Shown: positions 43,597 to 52,893, numbered from the stretch's first letter. The stretch: DNA of 64,000 bases from JAEULH01 sp963805915 (GCA_963805915.1 CAWDWD010000013.1:113820-177819), one strand, 5' to 3'. A program made the numbers and translations. The notes: a model not told the origin generated them from the letters alone.

Positions 43597-44493
43597 TCAC
43601 CGTGCGGATCGATCCAGGTTGCGATGTTCGATAAGCACGTGTTGCCCTCGCGATCTGAGCCATGCGCCCAGTCGCTCCGTGACAAAAACCGAACGATGTC
43701 GTCCGCCGGTGCAGCCGACGGCGATCGTCAAATAGGTTTTGCCTTCGGCAGCGTAGCGCGGCAATAGCGGTTCGAGAAGCGTTGTTAGCGCGGAAAAGAA
43801 CGGTTGGAACACGGGCTCCCTGTCAAGAAACTCCGCCACCGGCGCATCCCGCCCGGTCAGGGCGCGAAGTTCCGGCCGGTAATGCGGGTTATCGAGAAAC
43901 CGAACGTCAAAGACGAGATCCGCGTCGCGCGGAAGGCCAGATCGGTAGGAAAATGATGCCACCAGAATTACCAGCCCGGTTTCGAGCGCGCAGCCGAACG
44001 TGTTCTCGAGCATCCGCTTCAACGCACCGGGCGAAAGCCCGGATGTATCGATCGTTGCGTCGGCGCGCGCGCGCAACGGCGCGATCATTTGCCGCTCGAC
44101 GGCAATACCATCGGGCAAGGGCCGGTCGACCGCGAAGGGATGGCGGTGACGGCTTTCCTTGTAACGCCGGCACAGTTCGTCGTCGTCGCAGTACAAGAAC
44201 AGGACTTTGACGGCGACCTGGTCGTGGGTTTCGAGGCGCTCAACCTCGGACAGCAGCAACTCGACGGTGAAATCGCGGGTTCGAACGTCAACGCCGACGG
44301 CGAGAAGGCCAGGGGCGGCCTTTGCGCCCGCCCGTACGTCATCGTCCGGCGACATCAATCGCTCAAACAGCGCCAGCGGCAGGTGATCGATACAGTCGTA
44401 GCCGAGATCTTGCAGCGCCTTCAGCGCGGTCGTTTTGCCGGCGCCGGACATTCCCGTAACAAGTAATATTCGCCGTTCCGCCGAGGAACTCAT
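43597..44493 (-). CDS. rapZ: RNase adapter protein RapZ (YvcJ family)
   Basis: This 298-residue P-loop protein has the Walker A VTGMSGAGKTTALKALQDLG (Gly14 on), the conserved VGVDVRTRDF, the Walker-like VLFLYCDDDELCRRYKESRH and RHPFA, and the C-terminal IAVGCTGGRHRSVFVTERLG. E. coli RapZ directs RNase E to the GlmZ sRNA and senses glucosamine-6-phosphate; the role in alphaproteobacteria is less clear. It lies between hprK and EIIA-Man, the usual place. Confidence 0.95.
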   Translation of the reverse strand: MSSSAERRILLVTGMSGAGKTTALKALQDLGYDCIDHLPLALFERLMSPDDDVRAGAKAAPGLLAVGVDVRTRDFTVELLLSEVERLETHDQVAVKVLFLYCDDDELCRRYKESRHRHPFAVDRPLPDGIAVERQMIAPLRARADATIDTSGLSPGALKRMLENTFGCALETGLVILVASFSYRSGLPRDADLVFDVRFLDNPHYRPELRALTGRDAPVAEFLDREPVFQPFFSALTTLLEPLLPRYAAEGKTYLTIAVGCTGGRHRSVFVTERLGAWLRSRGQHVLIEHRNLDRSAR

Positions 44494-44547
44494 GACGGCG
44501 CCGGTTGTCCACGGCGAACTGGAGAGACGAGAGTTCTGGCGTGTCGG

Positions 44548-44988
44548 TCATGTGACCTTCGCTACAGCGCCGGCGCAAAGACGCACGGCAAGGCGAACCT
44601 TAGCCGTTGCCGAAGCCTCGAACGGCGTCAACCGGAACAACGCAAGACGCCAGCCGGCGGTTCCGAGCGCCGTCGTCTCAACGGGCGGCGTCCGGATCAC
44701 CTGATCGGGCGCGACCAGATCGACGCAGGCGACCAGCGCGGCCGACGCCACCGCCGCCATCCGCACCACGCCGAGACCGCGGACCTCGATCAGGCCAGCA
44801 ATTGCCGTCGGCGCCCGCGCGACCAGCCGAGTATCGATGCAATCAATGTCCGCGTAATCGTCGGCGATGAGATCCGCCCCCTCGCCGATCAGACGCAAAG
44901 CCAGATCCGACTTGCCGGAGCCCGAGGGTCCGCGCAGCAGAACGCCGTAGCCCTCTATCCCAACGCAGGTCCCGTTCACCCGTTCCAT
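44548..44988 (-). CDS. hprK: HPr kinase/phosphorylase, short alphaproteobacterial form
   Basis: This 146-residue protein corresponds only to the C-terminal catalytic domain of the roughly 310-residue Firmicute enzyme, as is normal in alphaproteobacteria. The P-loop is LLRGPSGSGKSDLALRLIGE (residues 18-27 and on), followed by LIADDYADIDCIDTRLVARA and the conserved IEVRGLGVVRM. It phosphorylates HPr on serine. In many relatives a chvG/chvI-type two-component system sits upstream; none is present here. Confidence 0.93.
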   Translation of the reverse strand: MERVNGTCVGIEGYGVLLRGPSGSGKSDLALRLIGEGADLIADDYADIDCIDTRLVARAPTAIAGLIEVRGLGVVRMAAVASAALVACVDLVAPDQVIRTPPVETTALGTAGWRLALFRLTPFEASATAKVRLAVRLCAGAVAKVT

Positions 44989-45166
44989 GCCGCACCGTGG
45001 CCACGGCAGCGACGCGTGTCAACTATCGCCGCCGGCTCTGAGCGCCTCAAACCTCGTCTGTATATCGCGACGGCACCAACGGCGCTCATTGATGAACAGG
45101 CGATCCGCTCCAATATCATGAGTGTATGGGTGCGCCAGTGACGCAATCCTTAAGGAAGGACAGGCC

Positions 45167-45508
45167 GTGGGTTCCAATGATGACTTTGCGCCGGGCGCCG
45201 GATCCGCAGTGTCGCGAAAGCAGCGCAACCGTCTGGGCTTTGTTCGTTTTGGAGTGATGGCGGCGACGACCGTGTTGTTGGCAAGTTTCGCGCCTCCCGG
45301 TCTGGCGATCGCGTCGTTCGGATCGCTTGCTTTTATTTCAGCCCTGGTGATCGCGCCCTTCGCGATGATCTACGGTGAGAAGATCGGTGCCGCGCATATC
45401 ACCCGTTGGGACGAGGCCGCGGCGATGATGGGATTGAGCCTGGCCGCGGGGTTGTTCGTCGATCCGGCGGCCGTGGAGGCGGCGATAGTCGAGGTCGGGC
45501 TGAATTAG
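45167..45508 (+). CDS. Small membrane protein of unknown function
   Basis: This 113-residue protein starts at the GTG at 45167 with AAGGAAGGA upstream. The N-terminal 30 residues are polar (GSNDDFAPGAGSAVSRKQRN). Two or three hydrophobic segments follow (VMAATTVLLASFAPPGLAIA, FGSLAFISALVIAPFAMIYG, AAAMMGLSLAAGLFVDPAAV). I do not recognise a family. An ATG at 45125 in the same frame lies before the ribosome binding site and is less likely. It is about 180 bp from divergent hprK and 325 bp upstream of ftsH. Confidence 0.55.
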   Translation: MGSNDDFAPGAGSAVSRKQRNRLGFVRFGVMAATTVLLASFAPPGLAIASFGSLAFISALVIAPFAMIYGEKIGAAHITRWDEAAAMMGLSLAAGLFVDPAAVEAAIVEVGLN

Positions 45509-45832
45509 TGCCCGGGGCCCGCCTTTTGGTAAACGCTCAGAATCGCCAAGCGCGGCTATCGGGCCGGGACCGGAGGGCGGCCTTGGCGGTGGGCAAATAC
45601 CGCCGCGGCTCGGATTGAACAGCTTCCGCGCCAGGCCCATCTCGATGGCAATGTTAGAGTCGCCGCGCGGTGAACGTATTAGGCATGCTCCGCCACAACG
45701 AGTTAAGCTGGGTCCGAAAGAGCTTGTGGCGTGATGGCGAGGCGGCGGTGCGCTGCGCCGAATGTTAAGTTAAGCGCGCAATAGTTCTGGTTGATTGTTG
45801 AGATTTAGCCGAGGATCAAGGGACGATCTGGA
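45509..45832 (+). other. Intergenic region upstream of ftsH
   Basis: These 324 bp contain no convincing gene. They probably carry the ftsH promoter, which in many alphaproteobacteria responds to heat shock. I could not fix a clear sigma-32 or sigma-70 site. The 60 bp before the ATG are noticeably richer in A and T (GTTAAGTTAAGCGC, GGTTGATTGTTGAG). Confidence 0.4.
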
Positions 45833-47764
45833 ATGAAGAACAACCGCAATCTCGCGCTATGGGCGATCATCGGCTTCGTTGTCCTGATGCTGTTTACTCA
45901 GATGCAGCCATCCGGTCAGCAAGCGATCAGCAATCAGGTTGCCTATTCCGACTTCATCTCCAGCGTGAACGACGGTCGCGTGACGAGCGCTACGATCCGT
46001 GGCCAGGAGATCACTGGCCGGTTCGAGGATGGGCAAGCCTTCAAGACCTACGCGCCCGAAGGTGCCGATGTAGTGGCGCCGCTGCGCGAGAAGGGTGTTC
46101 GGATCATTGCCGAGCCGCCAGCCGAGCCGAGCATGCTGTGGTCGTTGTTCATTTCCGCGTTCCCCGCGATCCTTCTCATCGGCGTGTGGATTTACTTCAT
46201 GCGTCGGATGCAGGGCGGCCCCGGTGGGGTCATGGGCTTTGGCAAGAGCCGGGCCAAGCTGCTGACCCAGGATACCCGACCGATCACTTTTTCCGACGTC
46301 GCGGGGATTGACGAGGCCAAGCAGGAACTCGAGGAACTCGTCGAATACCTGAAGGCGCCGGACAAATTCCGTCGCCTCGGCGGGCGCATCCCGCGCGGTT
46401 GCCTGCTCGTCGGTCCTCCGGGAACCGGCAAGACGCTGCTGGCGCGAGCAATCGCCGGCGAGGCCAACGTTCCGTTCTTTACGATATCCGGATCAGATTT
46501 CGTCGAAATGTTCGTGGGCGTCGGCGCCTCGCGGGTCCGCGACATGTTCGAGCAGGCCAAGCGCAACTCGCCCTGCATCGTCTTTATCGACGAGATCGAC
46601 GCGGTCGGTCGCAGGCGTGGCGCCGGTCTGGGCGGCGGCCACGACGAGCGTGAGCAGACGCTGAACCAGCTTCTCGTGGAAATGGACGGATTCGAGGCGA
46701 ACGAGGGCGTGATCATCATCGCCGCGACGAACCGTCCCGATGTTCTCGATCCGGCGCTGCTTCGGCCCGGCCGCTTCGACCGTCAGGTCGTCGTGCCGAA
46801 TCCCGACGTGCTTGGCCGCGAGCAGATCCTTAAGGTGCATATGCGCAAGGTGCCGACCGGCCCCGACGTCGAGCCGCGGACCATCGCGCGCGGTACGCCG
46901 GGCTTTTCCGGCGCCGATTTGGCCAATCTTGTCAACGAGGCCGCGCTGCTGGCGGCGCGTGCGGGCAAGCGAGCGGTCGCAATGATCGATTTCGAGGCCG
47001 CCAAGGACAAGGTGATGATGGGGGCCGAGCGCCGGTCCATGGCCATGACCGAGCAGGACAAACGGCTGACCGCCTATCACGAGGCGGGACATGCGCTGGT
47101 GGGCTTGCTGGTGCCAGGAAACGATCCGCTGCACAAGGTGACCATCGTGCCGCGCGGCCGCGCCCTGGGTTTGACGGCGAATTTGCCGGAGCGCGACCGC
47201 TACACGTTCAAGATGAGCGAGATCAAGGCGCGCTTGGCCTTGATGTTCGGCGGCCGCGTCGCCGAAGCGCTCATTTTTGGCGAAGACGAGGTGACGACCG
47301 GCGCGACCAATGACATCCAGCAGGCGACCGGCCTCGCCCGGCGGATGGTGACCGAGTGGGGTATGAGCGATAAACTCGGCCGGCAACGCTACAACGCGAA
47401 CGATGATGAGGTTTTCCTCGGCCATTCGGTGACGCGCACACAGCATCTATCGGAGGACACCGCCCGGGTGATCGACGAAGAAGCGCGGCGAATCGTCGAG
47501 GAAGCCGAAGCGCTGGCGCGGCATGTCCTAAGCGACAACGTCGAGACGTTGCATCGGGTGGCCCAGGCTCTCCTTGAGTACGAGACCCTGTCCGGTACGG
47601 AGGTTCACCGGATTGTCGACGGCGAGACCATTGAGCGCGGCGACGCCGATGACGGCGAAACCAAAGCTCGCAAATCTTCGGTTCCGTCCGGTGGGCGCTC
47701 AACGAAAGAGCCGGATTCCGGTCCAATCGGTGGCCCGACACCCGGACTCCAGCCCCAAGGTTGA
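45833..47764 (+). CDS. ftsH: ATP-dependent zinc metalloprotease FtsH
   Basis: This 643-residue inner membrane AAA+ protease has two transmembrane helices (residues 8-24 and about 103-124) flanking a periplasmic domain. The AAA module has CLLVGPPGTGKTLLARAIAG (Walker A), CIVFIDEIDAVGRRRGAGLG (Walker B) and the SRH region AATNRPDVLDPALLRPGRFD. The M41 protease has the zinc motif YHEAGHALVG and the third ligand region FGEDEVTTGATNDIQQAT. It degrades misfolded membrane proteins and, in many bacteria, regulators such as LpxC. In many alphaproteobacteria tilS precedes it; not here. Confidence 0.97.
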   Translation: MKNNRNLALWAIIGFVVLMLFTQMQPSGQQAISNQVAYSDFISSVNDGRVTSATIRGQEITGRFEDGQAFKTYAPEGADVVAPLREKGVRIIAEPPAEPSMLWSLFISAFPAILLIGVWIYFMRRMQGGPGGVMGFGKSRAKLLTQDTRPITFSDVAGIDEAKQELEELVEYLKAPDKFRRLGGRIPRGCLLVGPPGTGKTLLARAIAGEANVPFFTISGSDFVEMFVGVGASRVRDMFEQAKRNSPCIVFIDEIDAVGRRRGAGLGGGHDEREQTLNQLLVEMDGFEANEGVIIIAATNRPDVLDPALLRPGRFDRQVVVPNPDVLGREQILKVHMRKVPTGPDVEPRTIARGTPGFSGADLANLVNEAALLAARAGKRAVAMIDFEAAKDKVMMGAERRSMAMTEQDKRLTAYHEAGHALVGLLVPGNDPLHKVTIVPRGRALGLTANLPERDRYTFKMSEIKARLALMFGGRVAEALIFGEDEVTTGATNDIQQATGLARRMVTEWGMSDKLGRQRYNANDDEVFLGHSVTRTQHLSEDTARVIDEEARRIVEEAEALARHVLSDNVETLHRVAQALLEYETLSGTEVHRIVDGETIERGDADDGETKARKSSVPSGGRSTKEPDSGPIGGPTPGLQPQG

Positions 47765-47850
47765 GGTCCCGAAACGATCTCGCGGCTCCATTGTGGGTCG
47801 ATCGCAACAGGGCTACACTCTCTCCTGGTCAAGAGGGAGGAGGGTTTCCA

Positions 47851-48276
47851 ATGGCAGAGCAGCCGACCAATCCGTTTATGCAAATGGATTTTTCGAAAAT
47901 GATGGCGGGTTTGAAAATGCCCGGCGTCGATGTTAACGCGATGATGACCGGATACAGCCGCAACATCGAGGCGCTGACCGAGGCCAACAAGCGCGCCTAC
48001 GAGGGCATGCAGGCGGTCATGGCTCGGCAGAACGAGATTTTCAAGCAGACGATGGAAGAGGCCGCAGCCATTTCGCGCGATATGGCGGGGCGGAAGAAAC
48101 CGGAAGAGATGGCCGTGAAACAGGCCGAGGTCACCAAGCTGGCCTTCGAGCATGCGATCGCGAACATGAAAGAGTTGGCCGAGATGGTGACGAAGGCCAA
48201 CGCCGACGCCGCCGGTGTCATCAATGCGCGGATCAAGGAAAGCCTGGCCGAGGTTCGCGACCTCTACATGAAGTAG
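47851..48276 (+). CDS. Phasin family protein
   Basis: This 141-residue helical protein begins at the ATG at 47851 after GGGAGGAGGG. It starts NPFMQMDFSKMMAGLKMPGV and continues VDVNAMMTGYSRNIEALTEA, NKRAYEGMQAVMARQNEIFK and EMVTKANADAAGVINARIKE, the typical phasin pattern of amphipathic helices. Phasins coat polyhydroxyalkanoate granules, so the organism probably stores PHA; no PHA synthase is in the window. A GC-rich terminator-like hairpin follows. Confidence 0.9.
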   Translation: MAEQPTNPFMQMDFSKMMAGLKMPGVDVNAMMTGYSRNIEALTEANKRAYEGMQAVMARQNEIFKQTMEEAAAISRDMAGRKKPEEMAVKQAEVTKLAFEHAIANMKELAEMVTKANADAAGVINARIKESLAEVRDLYMK

Positions 48277-48310
48277 GCCGCGCATATTCCCCTCACAAGA
48301 TCGCAAAGTC

Positions 48311-48337
48311 GCGCCGCCGTCGGTCCGCCGGCGGCGC
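48311..48337 (+). terminator. GC-rich hairpin after phasin gene
   Basis: GCGCCGCCG (48311-48319) pairs with CGGCGGCGC (48329-48337) over a 9-nt loop. Only a short T stretch follows (GATGTTTCC), so termination would be modest. It lies 35 bp after the phasin stop. Confidence 0.6.
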
Positions 48338-48395
48338 GATGTTTCCTGTTATATCCCACACAGAATTGAGTTCGAAGCGAGAGACGGCTTGGGTG

Positions 48396-48977
48396 ATGTC
48401 GATGTCGTCGTTATGCGTCTTATGCGGATCGCGCGAGGGCAATGACCCGGCCTATCACGCGGCGGCCGTTACGCTCGGTTCGCTCATGGCCGCGCGTGGC
48501 GTCAGGCTGGTCTATGGCGCCGGGTCCATCGGCCTGATGGGCGCAATCGCCGACTCCGTGCTTGCGAACGGCGGGGAAGTCATTGGCGTCATACCGGAAT
48601 TTCTGGTCCGTCACGAGGTCGCCCATCGCCGGCTGAGCGGGTTGGTTGTCACCGACAGCATGCACGAGCGCAAGCGGCGGATGTTCGAACTGGCGGACGG
48701 CTTCGTGGTGCTGCCAGGCGGTCTCGGCACCCTTGACGAGGCCTTTGAAATTGTCACCTGGAAACAACTGCGGCTGCATTCATCGCCGATCGTGGTGCTT
48801 GACGTCGACGGTTACTGGGCGCCGTTGAGGGCACTCATGGCCTCGGTCATCGCCGGCGAGTTCGCCCATCCCAAGGTGGCCGACCTGGTCACGTTCGTTG
48901 ATACGCCTGAGGCGGTCTTTCCGGCGCTGGCGGCCGCCCCGCCGCCGGTCCGAGAGATTTTCACGAGCCATCTGTAG
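48396..48977 (+). CDS. LOG-family nucleoside 5'-monophosphate phosphoribohydrolase
   Basis: This 193-residue Rossmann-fold protein has SLCVLCGSREGNDPAYHAAA, RLVYGAGSIGLMGAIADSVL and the signature MHERKRRMFELADGFVVLPG followed by GLGTLDE (the PGGxGTxxE motif, with catalytic Arg and Glu). This family splits ribose-5-phosphate from nucleoside monophosphates, including cytokinin precursors. It was once annotated as lysine decarboxylase, which is wrong. The ATG at 48396 is used; the one at 48402 is equally possible. Confidence 0.92.
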   Translation: MSMSSLCVLCGSREGNDPAYHAAAVTLGSLMAARGVRLVYGAGSIGLMGAIADSVLANGGEVIGVIPEFLVRHEVAHRRLSGLVVTDSMHERKRRMFELADGFVVLPGGLGTLDEAFEIVTWKQLRLHSSPIVVLDVDGYWAPLRALMASVIAGEFAHPKVADLVTFVDTPEAVFPALAAAPPPVREIFTSHL

Positions 48978-49139
48978 GTCCAGCCGGCGCGGCTTGGCGG
49001 CCTGACTTACCGCAGCGGCGTTATCTTGAAAAAGAAGAGCGCGCCGCGTAGGGTCCGCCAGCCTGAGCGAGGGGCTTGACCGCGGACGAGATGTCCGGTG
49101 GAGGCCGACGGTCGGGATGGCTCGCAGGAGAAACGGAAC

Positions 49140-50361
49140 ATGAAGAAAATCAAGGTGCTCAACCCCGTCGTTGAACTCGACGGCGACGAGATGACGCGGA
49201 TCATTTGGGGGTTCATTAAAGAGAAGCTGATCCTTCCCTACCTCGACATCGACTTGAAGTATTACGACCTCGGCATGGAGAAGCGCGACGAGACCGATGA
49301 CCAGGTGACGGTCGACGCGGCCAACGCCATCAAGCAGTACGGCATCGGCGTCAAGTGCGCGACGATCACGCCGGACGAGGCGCGGGTCGAGGAATTCAAG
49401 CTGAAAAAGATGTGGAAGTCGCCGAACGGCACGATCCGCAACATTCTCGGCGGCACCGTTTTTCGCCAGCCGATCCTCTGCAAGAATGTTCCGCGCCTGG
49501 TTCCCGGCTGGACCAAGCCGATCGTCATCGGCCGCCACGCGTTCGGCGACCAGTACAGGGCGACCGATTTCCTCGTTCCCGGCGCCGGCAAGCTGACCAT
49601 CCGCTTTGAGCCGAGCGACGGCGGCGCGCCGATCGAGCACGAGGTTTTCGACTTCCCCGGCAGCGGCATCGGCATGGCGATGTACAACCTCGACGAACTC
49701 GATCCGCGGGTTCGCCCACGCCTGCTTCAACTACGCGCTTGATCTGGGCTGGCCGCTGTACCTTTCGACCAAGAACACGATTCTCAAGGCCTACGACGGG
49801 CGGTTCAAGGACCTGTTCCAGGAGATCTACGACCAGGAATTCAAGTCAAAGTACAAGGCCGCGGGGATCACCTACGAGCATCGGCTGATCGACGACATGG
49901 TCGCCGCCGCGCTCAAGTGGGAGGGGGCGTTCGTTTGGGCCTGCAAGAACTACGATGGCGACGTCCAGTCGGATACGGTGGCTCAGGGCTTCGGCTCGCT
50001 CGGGCTGATGACGTCGGTGCTGATGACCGCCGACGGCAAGACCGTCGAGGCCGAGGCCGCTCACGGCACGGTCACCCGTCACTATCGGATGCACCAGCAG
50101 GGCAAGGAAACCTCGACCAATCCGATCGCGTCGATCTTTGCGTGGACCCGCGGCCTGCACTACCGCGGCAAGTTCGACGGTACGCCCGATGTCGAAGCCT
50201 TCGCCAATGACGTCGAACAGGTGTGCATCGACACGGTAGAGAGCGGCTCGATGACCAAGGACCTAGCAATGCTGATCGGTCCGGATCAGCCGTGGATGAC
50301 GACCTCGCAGTTCCTCAACAAGCTTGATGAAAACCTGCAGAAGCGTCGCGGTTCGGCTTGA
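49140..50361 (+). CDS. icd: NADP-dependent isocitrate dehydrogenase, one frameshift
   Basis: This TCA-cycle enzyme converts isocitrate to 2-oxoglutarate. It is the roughly 406-residue dimeric (eukaryote-like, subfamily II) type: VVELDGDEMTRIIWGFIKEK, IKQYGIGVKCATITPDEARV, NGTIRNILGGTVFRQPIL and, after the break, DMVAAALKWEGAFVWACKNY with DGDVQSDTVAQGFGSLGLMT. An extra C at about 49698 (GAC GAA C TCG ATC) moves the frame; expected NLDESIRGFAHACFNYAL becomes NLDELDPRVRPRL and then a stop. Everything else is intact, so a sequencing error is likely for such a central enzyme. Confidence 0.92.
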
Positions 50362-50440
50362 GCGCGCGCCTGTCCGTTCCCGTTCGCCCGCGTCGTCGGT
50401 CTTGACGGCGCGGACGCTGTTTCATAAAACAACTCCGTAA

Positions 50441-50470
50441 GCGGGGCCTCATCGGCCCCGCCCGCTTTTT
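50441..50470 (+). terminator. Intrinsic terminator after icd
   Basis: GCGGGGCC (50441-50448) pairs with GGCCCCGC (50454-50461) over TCATC, followed by CCGCTTTTT. It ends 14 bp before the rpmB start, so it could also influence rpmB expression. Confidence 0.85.
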
Positions 50471-50483
50471 GGAGACCGTGACA

Positions 50484-50771
50484 ATGGCCCGACGCTGCAA
50501 TGTGACCGGGAAGGGCGTTCAGACCGGCAACAACGTCAGCCACGCCCACAACAAGACAAGGCGGCGTTACCTGCCGAACTTGCAGGTGACGTCCGTTTTC
50601 AGCGAAGTGCTTGGCCGGATGGTGAGGCTGCGTCTGTCGACAACCGGCTTACGAACGATCGAACACAAGGGCGGCTTCGACGTCTTTCTCTCCGAGGCGA
50701 AGGCGACCGCATTGCCGACCGACCTGCGCCGGCTGAAAAAGCAGGTCGAAAGAGCGAAAGCGGCGGCCTGA
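50484..50771 (+). CDS. rpmB: 50S ribosomal protein L28
   Basis: This 95-residue protein starts MARRCNVTGKGVQTGNNVSH, continues AHNKTRRRYLPNLQ and TVSTTGLRTIEH-like LRLSTTGLRTIEHKGGFDVF, and is highly basic. It lacks the paired cysteines found in some L28 zinc-binding forms. The ribosome binding site GGAG lies directly after the terminator of icd. Confidence 0.96.
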   Translation: MARRCNVTGKGVQTGNNVSHAHNKTRRRYLPNLQVTSVFSEVLGRMVRLRLSTTGLRTIEHKGGFDVFLSEAKATALPTDLRRLKKQVERAKAAA

Positions 50772-50864
50772 ATTGGTAATCGCGCTTGCGGCTTCTTCCC
50801 GGCGCCGCCCGTCGCGACCCGCACTTATACTTCTTTAATAGTCTACTTTACTAGAAATTCGCCA

Positions 50865-51767
50865 CTAGAAATTCGCCCACGCGGGCTTAATGGGCGTGAG
50901 TAGCGCTTGGTCCGCGCGCAGCGGCTCGTTGTCGGCTCCGGCGGCATCCAGAACTTCGAGACGGAGCATGGCCAGCGCCGTCGAGCCAGTCGCGGAACGC
51001 ACCTCGCCGACCTCCCGGTCACCTTGCATGATCGGAGTGCGCGGCGCGGGCAGAGGGCCGTCGACCGTGACCGGGAGGAGGCGCTTCCTTATCAGGCCGC
51101 GGTACTTCGTTCGCGCCGTCAGCTCCTGGCCGAGGAAGCAGCCCTTGCTCCAGTCGACGCCGTGGAGCTCATCGAAGCCGCATTCCAGCAGAATGCTCCG
51201 CCCAATCTCCATGTCGCGGCTGCCATCGGCGAGTCCAAGCGCGATGCGGTGACGATCGTAATTCTCGGCGCCGACCGCGACGAAACCGGCTTGCTCGAGG
51301 CGCTCGGTGGCGTCGACGCGGGGCAGTACCGCGCGCGCGCCGGCCGCGGCAAGACGCGGGTCGAGGTACGCGACACCGCCGGCGAACGCCGCGGCCGCGC
51401 CGGGATCATCGCCTGGCAGGCCAAGCGCCTCGGCGACGCCATCGCCAATCAGCGCGGCAACGACCAGATCGGCGCCGCGCTCTTCCAGGCTCACCCGCGA
51501 GCGCAATTTGTACATCCTTAAGCGGCGCGCCAGATCGGCGCATCTCGCCGCCTCGCAATCGAGCAGCAGGTCCTCGCCCATGGCAATGACGAAGAAATCG
51601 TGGAGGTATCTTCCCTGCGCGGTGAGGAAGGCCGCATACACGGCGCGTCCGGCGTCAACACGGTTGACGTCGTTGGAGATCAACCCTTGCAGGAAGACGC
51701 GATTATCCGCGCCAGCGATGGCGAGGGTAGCGCGGTCTTCAAGCAGGACGTAGTTCCGGTTCCCCAT
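50865..51767 (-). CDS. ygfZ: Folate-binding Fe-S cluster protein YgfZ/GcvT-like
   Basis: This 300-residue protein has the family signature WSKGCFLGQELTARTKYRGL (with the KGCxxGQE motif) and the GcvT-like opening LAIAGADNRVFLQGLISNDV, AAFLTAQGRYLHDFFV. YgfZ/IBA57 proteins use folate and help assemble or repair certain 4Fe-4S enzymes. The stop lies 95 bp from the convergent rpmB end. Confidence 0.93.
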   Translation of the reverse strand: MGNRNYVLLEDRATLAIAGADNRVFLQGLISNDVNRVDAGRAVYAAFLTAQGRYLHDFFVIAMGEDLLLDCEAARCADLARRLRMYKLRSRVSLEERGADLVVAALIGDGVAEALGLPGDDPGAAAAFAGGVAYLDPRLAAAGARAVLPRVDATERLEQAGFVAVGAENYDRHRIALGLADGSRDMEIGRSILLECGFDELHGVDWSKGCFLGQELTARTKYRGLIRKRLLPVTVDGPLPAPRTPIMQGDREVGEVRSATGSTALAMLRLEVLDAAGADNEPLRADQALLTPIKPAWANF

Positions 51768-51924
51768 TGATTTATCCGCTGTCGTGTTGGTGTAGCTTGA
51801 CTTGGGCCAAGTTCACACCATCCGCAAGCCGCCGGCGCGAGGGCGTAAACGGTCCGCGCGAGGCCAACTCAACCAGTAATAGTTGTTCTTCCATAGCGCT
51901 CGCTTAAGTGGTAAGATTATCTTT

Positions 51925-52692
51925 ATGATTAACGCGTCGCATCCCTTTCACATTGAGCCGGCGGCGGCAATGGGCTCTCAATCCGGGCACGACCAAGGCG
52001 CCCGCGACATCGGCCAGGATGCCGTCAAGCAGCATCTTTTGCATGCCCGCGCCGCGCGTCCAGCAAGTGGCGTTGACGATCTCACCTGTATCTTCGGCAT
52101 ACCGGCAACGGAGCTGACCAGCAGCGTCCAGAAGGCCCTCAAGAGCGTGCTAGCGCGCTATGACGACGCGAAGAGGCAGCTCGACGTCGGCCGCGAGCGC
52201 GAAGCCTACCTTCAGAGGCTTTGCGATAGCGATGTTGTTCTTCCCTCGGCCAATCGCCGCTACCTCATTCGGGAATTGGCGCGCACCATCGATCGCTCCC
52301 GGTTTAACAGGACCATGAACGCCTTCGTGCTCATGTCCGTGGCCAACGCCGCCGATGTCCGTTCCGTGCACGGCGAGGCGGCGGTGAACCGTCTGCTTTG
52401 CGCCGTCGCCGCCGTGTTTGCGCCCAACCTTCGCGCAAGCGACGTGGTGGCCAGCCTGAACGCCTATGAGTTCGGCATCATCCTCGCGCTTGCCGCCGGA
52501 TCGGCGGCGACCCGCAAGGCCGAAAACTTGGCTTCCGCTGTCGCATCGGTGAGCGTGGAAGCCAACGGCGCGACAGTCCACGGCGAAGCGGCCTGGGGGC
52601 TGCACGAACTTCGCCAGGGCGACACTCCCGAGAGCGTTATTGCGGCCGCCGACGCCGACCTCTTGCGGCATCTACAACGTACTTCAGCCTAG
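51925..52692 (+). CDS. Degenerate GGDEF-domain protein
   Basis: This 255-residue protein has about 90 N-terminal residues without a known domain, a coiled coil (ARYDDAKRQLDVGREREAYL), and then a GGDEF-like fold. CDSDVVLPSANRRYLIRELA corresponds to the usual D-LTGL-NRR opening, GEAAVNRLLCAVAAVFAPNL to the middle, and SLNAYEFGIILALA to the active-site loop. There the catalytic GG(D/E)EF reads NAYEF, so diguanylate cyclase activity is not expected. It may act as a c-di-GMP or partner-binding regulator. The ATG at 51925 is chosen as the first in frame after the AT-rich start region. Confidence 0.7.
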   Translation: MINASHPFHIEPAAAMGSQSGHDQGARDIGQDAVKQHLLHARAARPASGVDDLTCIFGIPATELTSSVQKALKSVLARYDDAKRQLDVGREREAYLQRLCDSDVVLPSANRRYLIRELARTIDRSRFNRTMNAFVLMSVANAADVRSVHGEAAVNRLLCAVAAVFAPNLRASDVVASLNAYEFGIILALAAGSAATRKAENLASAVASVSVEANGATVHGEAAWGLHELRQGDTPESVIAAADADLLRHLQRTSA

Positions 52693-52893
52693 ATCAGCCC
52701 GCTTTTGGAGGATTGTCCAGAAGCGGAAAGTTGACCGATCATGAAGCGTTTGATCTTTCCGGCGCTCGCGCGAGCAAATGCTCTCGCGACGCCGGACGGG
52801 GTGCGGCGCTCACACGTCGTTCATGGCTGGAATTTCGCCAACACCGGGTCTATCATAACAGTTCTCTTTAAAGGGAAAGGAGGATTAAGTGCC

